From Tridacna crocea (lineage: Eukaryota; Mollusca; Bivalvia; Cardiida; Cardiidae), in NCBI GenBank assembly GCA_943736015.1, contig OX031060.1, forward strand, positions 2,500,001-2,564,000: DNA of 64,000 bases. The letters run 5' to 3'. The translations under genes were made by a program, and so were the position numbers. Below are positions 48,814 through 60,800 of the stretch, one piece after another. The stretch's first letter is position 1. Every line of letters starts with the position of its first letter. Under the pieces are notes generated by a model. It ran no database searches. It was not told the DNA's origin and saw only the letters and a program-made list of their open reading frames with translations.

Positions 48814-51800
48814 GTATGTATCTTTCATTCATTTCTTTTAGTGTTGATATATATTTGAACTTCATTGCTAGTCATCTGATTTGCTTAAACTTTATTTCCT
48901 AGCCTATCAGATTGCTACTCTTGGCTTGATTGGGTTGGAATTGATTTTCAGATAAACTGGTGAATATGTTTTACAGAACTGCTGTGAAAATATCGTCTTT
49001 TTTGTATCTGCGATGTCGAAAGATATGCGCAATTGTCCGACCTGTTCATGCGTAGAAATGCAGGAATTGGTCTTTTCAAAGAAAACATATAAAAAGTTTC
49101 AATTTTTCAAAATAGCAGAACTTCGAAAGCAGCAGCCGGGCACAGAAAGGCCCGGAGAAAAGGTTTAATATAGTCTATTTTTGGAATTTCTTAAGCATGA
49201 ATGAGCGAATCATCAGTGGCTTCGTAATATTTTTCTTTTTTTTTCATAACTAAACCAAGGAGCTATATGTAGCATTTCTGTAATGATAACATCATCTGAT
49301 AATGAACACATTATAACGTTACTACTGTAGTATCATGTTGACCAACAATAAGGCTAAATCTTGTACTAAATAATTTCCCTCTTAACGGTCCTGAATGAAA
49401 GGCATTTTTAACCCTTTACCAGACGGCAAAATTTTAGCCTTGTCCAAATTGAAAGCATTTGGAGACGAAAATTTCAGAGTGCCTCAGATGGTGTAATTTT
49501 TCTGTGACTGAGACGAAAACATTGTTGGAAAAGGAGAAAATGCTGGTTACCAGCATTTTCTCCTCTTCCCAAAATGTTTTCTTAAAGCCTCTTCCTCATT
49601 GGTTTTAAAAGGCGTCATTGAGTGGTAAAGGGTTGAAAATATTTGTCGAAAGAGGAGAAAATGCTGGTCTCCGGCATTTCCGGATTTCCCCTTAATGTTT
49701 TCTACCTTTTCAAAGACTAACCTAGATGTAAACATTTTTGTGTATAAAATACAGTATACATGTAAACTTTATTCATACCAATGGAAAGCATGGCGATTAT
49801 AAAAGCCTGGCGACATTGGTTCATATCCACCGACGACCATTCTAAATAAAAACCAAAATCTTATCGTCAAGAATATCCAGAATGTGAAAATCACAAACTG
49901 GTTCAGCTGACCAGAAATTGCGTTACTTTCTTAATTCATAGACTAGTAGGACAAAGAGTCCAAGATTTTACGCACGCTGTGAAAATACGGCTGATCCTCC
50001 ACTACAAAATGACCCATGGGTCATTTCACTACGTGGACAAATCGACCCATGGGTCATTTAACTACGTAGAGAAATGACTCGGGTCATTATTCTACGTAGA
50101 GAAATACCCCCTGGGATCATTTCTCTACGTAGAATAATGACCCGGATTATTCCTCTACGTAGTGAAATGACCCATGGGTCATTATGTAGGGAGGGTCATG
50201 GTCATTTCTCTGCATTACACCGGCATCTTTCCCATAATGTTTTCGAAAACTTTGTGTTTCAGAATTGTTAAAACTCAGAATTTTGTAGAAAAGGGTTTAT
50301 CAATAGTTCATTTACCGTACTTGCGTTTTATTTTTTTCTATCGTATATATAGATATACTTTGTTCTTTTGAAAATTACTATATGTAATTAAACAAAAGTG
50401 ATTCTAATAGACCTGTATCATTTATGTGGAGTTCCGATATCCGATGTGGACTTCGGTTTAAACGGGGGAAAATCTCAAAATTAGTATTCATTTACCTGAG
50501 TAGGAATACGCATGTGAAAAGAAAGGACTTCGAGGGTTACAGACGATCCTTATTTCTTCTTTTCTACAACATTACCTTAGTTTAGTTCATAAGTTCTGTT
50601 CTTTCACCTGTACGAAAGGGATGCAAAATCTACGAAAGTTAAGTCCTATCTTATCTCCATTCCGCGATTTCACGGACAAACTTCAGCGTCCAATTTGCTC
50701 AATATATAAAACGTTATTTTTCCTCCTTAAAGAAGGTTCGTTATTTGAAAAGAATTTCAAGTAGCATAACGGGTTTAAGTGATATACTAATATCCTATCT
50801 GTTTGTTTGATCGTTTTTTTTTTTTCACGGCGGTCAGTGCACCTACGCAAGTGTTTCCTGTCAATCTTATACGAGTACTGACAAAACTTTCTTTCTGACC
50901 TTCTGGCTACTTTTTTCCAATGCATTAGAGGTGGGCGAGAAAAATTGCCGCCAGAAAGTTTGCCTCGAGCGGGTATCAAACACGCAACCAATTCAGATAC
51001 ACTAACCACTGAGTTACCAGGCCGTTTTTTTTTTTAAATCTTGAGTTGGCAGACTGTTTCAGAATCAACTCAAAAATAAATAGACTTCACTTAATTTAAG
51101 ACGCAGCTAACTGACAAATTCACTAATTTTGTGAGTTGAGTCTGAAACGTTGAAAACAAGAACAAATCAACAGAGTAGTGCTGGGTTTGGCAAACTATGC
51201 TCATGCTTCGTTACCATCGATAAACGTAACACATTAACTTGCTTTCTTACGATGGCTGTTTACGCCGCTTTCAACATTACTATAGTTATGTAACGGCCAC
51301 ACTTCACTTATTCATATACATCATTAAGTTTTACCAGCACTAGGCTAGGGCTCCGAAGTTTCTTGTCAAAGGACATTCCCCGAACAACCCAGTGCTTCAG
51401 TGAAGCTCAAATTCGGACCGTCCAGAAGACAGCTGAAACACTTTAACCACTGTCCTGAGAATATCTTGATTAAACCATGATATTTGAAAACGTCAAATAG
51501 GGGCGTAACCAAGCTTGATAAAGCAGTTACGAGATATTTTCTTACATTTATCTTTCACTGAGTGCGAGGGGATAAATTTTCGCGTTGTCCGTCAGACTGT
51601 CCGTCCGTCCGGACAGATATCTTTTAAAATCCTTGACAAAAAATTATGAAACTTCATACATATGTTCCTTAATGATATTCCGCCGATAGTCCGCCGACAT
51701 ACTTTTTGTTTTGTTTTATTTGACGCTGTGCCATGAAAAATGGGGGGGGGGGGGTTTAATGTATATTTCCATTATGGAGCCAATATCTCTTTAACTACTT

Positions 51801-54800
51801 GATAAGATTCTATGAAACTTCATTCACATTGTTTATCATAAGCCATCCATGTGTTCTTTGTTACAGTTTGCGGTTATTTTTTTTTTTAAATCGCCTGCCG
51901 TAGGCAGATGAATAAAGTTTCAGAGCTCTCCGTCCGTCTATCCGTGTTTGGCCGAGTCTCCATCCGGGGCAATATCTACGATCGCACGGAATTTTGCAAA
52001 AATTTATGCATGTATACAATAACCTATTCCGCCGATACTTTTTTTTTAATTTGATGCATAATAACCGACTAGGAGCGATTTTGAGTGACGTGGTCGCGTA
52101 CATTTTTGAAAAGGTCTTTTTCAGCAGGGGATACCGTTTCAACGAAATCAGCATTATTATTGTTTTTATTTAATGAAATACCATATCATGGAAAAAAAAG
52201 GGTTAAGTGTATAATTTCATAATGGACCAATAACAGAAAGGCAACGTATACATGCAAAACACAATACCTCTTATATGGTTCTATCAAAAAAGTCCTTTTC
52301 TGTTGGGAATAACATTTCAACGAAATATATCCATCCCAGGGAATAAAGTGAATTTAAAATCCTATGCAATATGCAATAGTTTTTGTTGTACAAACAATTT
52401 CAAAACTATACATTTGTACACTTATATAGTTCATGTATTTTTCCTTTGACCAAAACTTCAAATTATACGTGCTGATAGATATAACCAAATGCGGATTAAA
52501 TCGGGGGAAATGAGCACAAACCTACTCGTCAAATAATCATTTATGTTTCAAACATATACAGGGGTGTCCCAAAATAATTATCTGTTACCCATTTAAACTA
52601 TTGTTTCAATCGGGATGGAACGCACCATATATACCTAAAAGCTATATCAAAACAATGTCTACACAATAAAGCTTTGTAAGAAAAAAAAACGTGTGTACAC
52701 GTATAATACATATTTATGATGTGTTGGAGAATGGCAGGAATGTGCTGATTACTCTTGAAAATCATTTCAAATTGATGTTATAGATATCATCAAAGTCAGT
52801 ATCTCAGATTGATAGCTGTTGTTTAATCGGTGAGAGATTTAAAGAATGCGCTATGTCAGACCGCAGCGAAGGCATATGTTGATGTACAGTAACCGAAAGA
52901 ACGAACCCGAGATAGAATGGATAACTATTGCAACCGATTATCCCGACCGGTCTACTTCTGTAGAGGGAATGAACCTAAGCGAGTTGATAGGCCAGGTCCA
53001 GTATGTGGGGAGGGGGGGAGACGGGGCAAAATGCTGATGAAATCTTTGGTGGTACTCGAATCCACAGCCTTTGATACTAGGATCGGCGGCTTACCAAATG
53101 GGTTATTGGACCAACCGATACTCTAACGCATTAGAAATGTATTTATCCCTTGTTAGACGTCAGACGCATTGAAAGACTTTTTCTAAGTTACTGCAATTTC
53201 CTTGTTTATTACTTAACTGCCACAGTGGCTTTCTGACCACTTTTGACAGAAAATTGTGGAAAAAGGAAAAATAAATTATGATGAGCAAGGTCTCATTTGT
53301 TACGATGTTTTCAAGTATATTGATATATCAAACCTTAAAGGTGCAGTTTAGGTCAAATTATCGAAGCAGGTGTCAGAATACAATTAAATTTAAATCGAAC
53401 CATTTAAAGGTATAAAAAGTATTGTGGAGATAACAGTTTGTTCTCACGTGGTCAAACCATATGTTAGTCGCTGGCAACAAAAATAATATAAAATCAGGCA
53501 AAATATAAACAAACGACACAGCTACCTGGCAGGTTTTAACCTAGTTTTGTTATCAATTTCTCTGCCAGCGACTAACTCCTGGACCGACAGTACAATGACA
53601 GATTGTCATCCTCACAACAATAACAGCAATACCACGATCCTGAGGAACAATGCTGTGGGAAAAGAAGAAAATACTGAAAAGCAGTAGTTTCTTCTTGGCG
53701 TACGTGCGCTTACTTGTCTTACTCTTTCAAGGACAGATCCTGCACAAATTTAACAGCACTTAGCATGTTGCCTGAAGATGCTTTAAATTTTTTTGTCTGG
53801 TGAAGAGTCAAAACTTTAATCTATACTTAACGATTTGAAATGACCTGAATGGCTGTCTTTGAATTAAGGGGATTTAGATTGCTCAGTCTGAACTTCTCGG
53901 GTAAACGAAAATTAACTTTGAGATGGCCCCTTTTTGCCCGAAGTCCACGTCCGATATCGGAGTCCACGTAAATGATACAGGTCTAATTGTAATATATCGT
54001 ATTTCATGTGTCCATTTTTAGAATTGTTATGGATAAAGAAATGTCGTAATTTAAGCTTGGGGTGGGGGGTTTATTTCCCCGTCACAGTGAATATTTTCCT
54101 CCTGCCGAAAATCTGGAACTACCTTTTTTGTTCTACTTGAGATCTATAGTTTTAAAAGTGGCATTCCTTGGCAAAGTAATCACAGGAAATATAATAAATA
54201 ATTTATTTCATCAGCTTGTGGTTGATAAGGGATAAGGGAAAATATTTGCCTCAAAAGGGAAAGGTCCGCGACAATAACTCGTGCCTTACGGCACCTTTTT
54301 CGGCAAATATTTCTCCATATTGACCACATGCTGATGAAATAAACTCTATTTAATTGAAATATTTCGATCTTAATTGTACTTAACAAACCACTTTTTAAAT
54401 AAAATGAGTCTAGGTCTGCTTAATATACTAATTAGTGAAAACAGGGAACTATATGAATGATCAAACTGTCGCCCACATGTGATCGAAATACTGTTGAAAA
54501 GTATGGACAATGTCGTGAAAATTAAGCCTTGCTTTTCAACAGAGTTTATAGAGAGGACGCAGAACAAAGGAGGAAAATCTCTAATTAAATTATCAGGCCA
54601 AGGATCCGAAGCGGTCAAAAAATCCTGTCTGATTAGTTGCCAAATCATTTGTCGTAGCGTCAGTTATTTTGAACTTTTAAAATCAAGCATTTATAAGTGC
54701 TTAGATTTTGCAAAGAGAGAAACCACAAACCATTACCTCATATAAATTTTGGCACTTACTCTTAAAATCTAATGGATTATTTTGAAAGAAAATGAAAAAA

Positions 54801-57800
54801 TAAAACTAGGAATGAAATTCTATATGCATTATGTATTCAAATTTAGGATTGAAAACATTAAGAAAAATTCATTAATTCCTCATGCTCATGTGAGTAATTT
54901 TCTGACTGGATATCGTTTATTTCATTTACTCTTGACCCTTTACTTCATAGATACTCATTTCTACGCATTGCTTGTAGGAGTCTTTGGAAAACATTGTGGC
55001 AAAAGGTGAAATTGCTCGTGACGAGCAATTTCACCTTTTGCCACAATGTTTTCTATGCTATCAAAAGGTGTCATATATACATAAGAAACAGCTTCATCCC
55101 TGCTGTTATTTAGGGCCAGTTAGAGATACCATAGAAATGCCTTATGGGGTAAGGGGTTAAGCGCAAGTAACATATTGTATAAAGAGGAAGTGGTTTGTCT
55201 GACGCCGGAAATGCCCAGACTTACTTACTTGACAGGTCCACGATAAAGTAAACACGCCTTCAACCAAATCTTTTGCGATATTAGACAAGACTCCAGACTG
55301 TTTTCGTGAACTGTAGTTTTGTTTTTCCAACATTTTGCGTTTTACAAGATTCTAACCCGTCCCATTTCTCTCTCGCTGTAAATCTGTTTGTCCGAAAGCG
55401 GGGAAAGGAGAAAATGTTGGTTACCAGCATTTTCTCCTTTTCACACGATGTTTTCAAAAGGCTTCTCTTCCAGGGTGGTAAAAAGTTAATGATATACCCA
55501 AAAGCTTCTCTTTCTCGACTCATTTCAACTGCAAAACATAAGCTTTCGCTGACGACTAAATAAATTTGATATTTTAATAAAAGTCTGACAGTAGATCTCC
55601 TCCGCAGTTGAAGATGATTTTTGCCAATATTTAACGTAATAGACCCTTAATAGAAAACAGCTTTTTCCACAATAATAGTATCCTACAAAATTTACTATGA
55701 TTAAAAAAGAGTGTTATTGTACTGCTTTAACCAAGCCACTTTTCCCTTTTTTTGTCTTTTCTAGAATTATCATGTATGAATCTAAACCACTATATTTTCA
55801 TTACAAAGAGAGACAGTAATTATCTCCCTTTTCTGAAAACTAACAAAAGTAACTACAAATAATTTCAAGATAGGCATAAAGAAATTTCTGGTCCGTTAAA
55901 GTATGTGCATAAGTATTATTTCTGTATAAATCCGTATTTATCAACTACCAAGAAAACTTCATGCAATTCAGCCTAGATTATTAGGGGTCTACTACCTTAA
56001 GATCAAGTAGCCAGTGTAGGTCAAGTATCAAACTGCACATTCTGTGCAGTCTTATCTGGATCTGGGCTGTGCTTAGGATCTGTATTCACCAACCATTCTT
56101 AAGACGGTTCTTGGTCTTATTCTTCAAAAATTTGCCAGTGTGAAAGTAAAAGCAAATGGTTTAGCCAATCAGAAGTCCTGATACTTTCACAGTCAGGAAT
56201 AAGATAAAGAACATTGTTAAGAATGTTGGTGAATACAGACCCAGAAGTTTCTCAAGTTGCACTGGCAGTGAAAGAGCCAAACCAAATAGTTTACCACTGT
56301 TTGATCTGGGTTTAAAGCATGTCATAATTTTTAAAGGCTCCTAACCGTTGGTCACCACAAAGAACACAAAATATCCACATTCTCTTCAATAGTTTTAAGT
56401 AAAATATTAAATAAAATTTACATCAAGCCTTCTGATTGGTGTAGACTGAACGTGCAAGCCAATCAGAAGGCTTTCTTTGGAATTTGGAAATCGAAAATAA
56501 GTTAGAACGGTATGGGAATGAAGAATACACAGTAGCTAGAGTGGTTTTACTTGTTCTGAACCAAGAACGATTTAGCGATCTACATTTTTCTCTCTTACTT
56601 TAAGGATATGAAGTCTAGTAACCCGTTCACCAACCATTCTTAAAAACATTCTTGGTGTAATTTTATATTTAGAAAGTAATACAACTTCTGATTGGCTAAA
56701 CCATTCAGTTTAGCTAATCAGGAGTTGTGTTACTTTCAAAGTTACCAAATTCCTGAGAATAAGACCAAGAATGTTCTTAAGAATGATTGGTGAATAGGGA
56801 CCCAGCTGGCAGTGCCAGCTATATACAAACATTTATTTCATGCTTTCCGGTAGGATATCGAGAAATAGCAGTGAAAGTATTTTTCGATCTTACACTGGTA
56901 CGACCAGTGAAAATACCGATTTTCACGTTCTTGTTGCCTAGGTAAATTGCGCGTGCCTAGCAACCAGATGGGAAATATTTCTCGCGCTTGACGTAACGTT
57001 GCTTTGCGGGAGGGGTACGCCACGGGGAATAACGGAAAAGAGCTGTACTGGAATTTGATAAAGCTCCTCCCAGAAAGGGTTAAAAGCATGAAATAAATAG
57101 AATATTTGTTTTTTTCGGTGAAAGATCGAAATTTATTTCATCTCGTGAACACCATCGGTAATATTTTCACTCGTGGCTGCGCCACTCGTGAAAATATTAC
57201 CGATGGTGTCCACTCGATGAAATGAATTTCGATCTTTCACCGAAAAAGACAAATATCCTCTATTTATTATATACTTATCTGTGAAATACTTGGATTTCAC
57301 CGTGAATGAAACTACTAGTGATGATAATTATGGTATCATCACTAGTGACGGTATAGCTGTAGAAAGTTTGTCGGAAATACTTTTTTCTATATTGCTCATA
57401 TTGTTGTATATAATAAATAAGACAATCAATTGTTTGGTTGTGATATTAAACATCTGTCACTCGTAGAGGGTTTGATGCAGTTAAAAAACTCTTCCGTCGG
57501 ACTCGTTTTTTTTCAAACGTATCACACACCATTCTTGTGATAGATTTTTGATATCACATACATACAGTCGATTATCCTCTTTTTCTTAATCATGGAAATA
57601 GATCAATACAGTACAACGGCTTTTTGTGAGAATATTATTGCACAGAATAGCAGACAATGTAGAAGCAAACCAGACTGCAAGTTTCTTGCATTGTGATCAT
57701 TGATCTACATTACCCCCCAAAGAGCAGTTTGATTTTAGTCTATATGGTATACAGAAAAGGGAATTTTCGCGCTCTTACGTTTAACTTAATAATTCTTAGC

Positions 57801-60800
57801 CGATATTTTTCTTTTACACCATAGACAAGCCTGGTTATAATCGCATTGCTGTCAACGAAGGTGCTAAGCGTTGACTCATCGGAATCACCAACACCTACAC
57901 CGAGCACTGGAGCACAACAGAATACAACAATTGCGCCACAAACAACAGTTACAACAAAGCCGACAACACAAACTCCAATATGTAAGAATGGATAGATAAA
58001 AAAGCTATTAACACTTAGAGCCTCGTGTTGTTGGCTAGTGCAAATCAAGACCAGACTGCACAGAACACACAGTTTGATCTTTGATCTATTCTTCTGCTGC
58101 TTATTCTGGCCCAAAACAGCATTTAAATTCCACGAGATTATGATCATCTGTGCACTCCTTGATAAGAAGGCTTAAAACATCTGCAAAGAGTATCGATTCA
58201 GGTCAGCCTGCGCAGATTGCGCAGGCTGACCTGAATCGATACTTTTGCTGTGTGTAAATTTTTTGCATTGCTAAGGACTGTTTTACCTCCAGATTAAGTC
58301 TGTTGTTACACAAAACGTGTTCTATGGATCTATATTAATGTGATGACGTGCCTGGTATGATGTATCAGGGAGATTCAAGACCACCCCTTTTTTTGCGAGG
58401 CATGCACTTATGAAAAGTTATTGAATTAGACGGTAGAGTGACTTGTGATTTAGTGGAGAGAAGGTAAAAAAGATCGAGAGAGAGTGTGGATAGATTAAAA
58501 TTTTTGCTGGAAGACACTGATGTCAAAGTACAGGCTGGGCCTAAGTCCCTCACATCAGAGGTTTGGGTGTTCATACGGTAATGTGCGCGGTTATCCTATA
58601 AACCGTGCCATATCATGTCCAGAGTACTGATCAAGCTCTAAGAAGCAAGGGTGAACTCCATTTAAAAGAGAATACATTTAAGGCAAAATGATTCTCAATT
58701 TCAGTGTTGTCTGTGTCTGTCGACTATTTTCTTTGTCATCTATCTACCTTTTTAAAATGAGTCTGTAGTGCAGAAAGGGAAAGATTCTTGTAGTAAACAT
58801 AGGGCAAAAACGTTTCTTTTAAGTAAGGCGTATATCGAGAGTGCATATTCGATTGGTTTAAAACGAGTTGATCATCCATTCATCAGAACAGGGTATGGAA
58901 CTGCTGTTTTTTTCTGCCCAATATTTACAAATTTTACTTGCTTTTGAAGTAATAAAAAGACCCCCCCCCCACTTCCCCCCCACAAAAGGGGGGGGGGGGG
59001 CTAATATATTGCATTGTATAAGGATAAAATGTATTTGATGTTTCCTTTATCGGAGAATGAACTAAAAATTTTGATCTCGTACCTGTACGATTTCTGTACG
59101 ATCCCCATACGATCTCTGTATCTCTTTATTCATCCCCGAAAAACAGCACAATAAATCGCACGATGGTCGTTTGGACTGTAAACACGTACACCCTAACTCC
59201 TTTTCACATCCAATGCCAGAAGAAAAAAAAACGTTATGGAAAATTACAGACAGATAAATCGTGCGAAGCCGTCTATAGTGTAAAGAAAAGAAACGCAAGG
59301 CTCGCTGCAGGTGCTAGATTTAAGTGAAAATTCATAGTCAAAACAGGGGCATAGTTGTGTCAAAATTACTTTGATGACTACCTGCTCTTGTTGAATGAGT
59401 TTTCCTTTTAACTTAGAACAACTTGTCAAAATTTAAATTAAACAACATATAGTAATGACATAGATATTATAAAATGTCAAACTTTTTGAAAATGTCAAAG
59501 ATTTTTCACCACGTCGTCGACGCAGACAGCGACGAACCCAGGGGTTCGGCAATACATCGACCAGTCGAGTTAACACCTGAACATAATGCCCTTTTTTACT
59601 AACTACAGATATCTTAAGGAATGGCGTTCATTTCTCGATAAACGCCTCCTACACAAAATTGTTGTTGACGGAGTTCTTAACTAATAACCAAACAAAGCCG
59701 CGTTTTAATGATGTGGAAGGAGAAGTCATTCAAAAAAAATGTGGAAAATGAGTCAGTGTTAACTCTTCTAAACAACAAAATTCTAGACTAGTAGAAATTG
59801 AACGCATTAGCAGACGACAAAATAAATGTGACTGAAAAATTGAAATATATATTAGGAAGAGTAGAAATATTGTGGGAAAAGAAGAAAAATGCTTGTTACC
59901 AGCAGTTCTCCTTTTCCCACTAAACGTGGGTTGATCAAAAAGATCGTGGACTACCTCAATATTTTGGAAACTACTACACGCAGAATTACAAAACTTTGCA
60001 TAGATGAGCATCAATTACCTGGTAACTGACTCAACCTTTCAAATGTCGTCATTTTTAAGTAGGTAAAGTATGACGTCATTTTAATGACGTTATATACTGC
60101 ATTAGTGGATTTAAATATCGGACGACGTTTTATTTAAGCTTAGAGTAATCATAAGGTTTTACGTCAAACTCAAAAAGTATTTATCGGAAATAAAAAGCGA
60201 TTTAGAACCAGTTAAAGGGGACTCGATCGGCACTCAAGAAATCTGACATTTGTACATGGATTGGACTGGTTTAGACAAGGATGCGATACTATTAAAAATG
60301 ACCCTAAATCTGGCCGTCCATCAATATCAGTCACAGACAAAATCATAAGGACTGTAGAGCAGCATGTTAAACAAGATCGCCGAGATACTGTCAGTAACAT
60401 AGCTTATACACTTGTCCTTTCATATAGAAGTGCCCAGGAGATTTTGACAGGGAATCTTGCAATGTAGCGTAATTGCACAATGTAGGTATCTCGGCAACTG
60501 ACGTCCGAGAAAATTGGGGTTAGGATCGAAATCTTTAAAGAAATTTCTGAATGCATTAAAGTAGAGGGGTCAAACTTTACTAGTCGTATTGTTACATGCT
60601 ATGAAAGGTAGGCACACTTTAACGAGACTGAATCTACTAAACAACAAAGCAGTGTTTTGAAACATTCAACATCGCCTTCCGCTGGTAAAGCTAACCTTTC
60701 TTAGTCACCTGGAAAACTTATCTACATCAAGTATTTCTTTTCTCCTATTTTTCTTCTAAATCATGTAGTATCTATACATACTACAGTCAATACCGAGTTT

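Noticed and set aside
58365-58574. 69-codon open frame, possible retroelement remnant
   Set aside because: No reverse transcriptase or gag motif can be identified on either strand.
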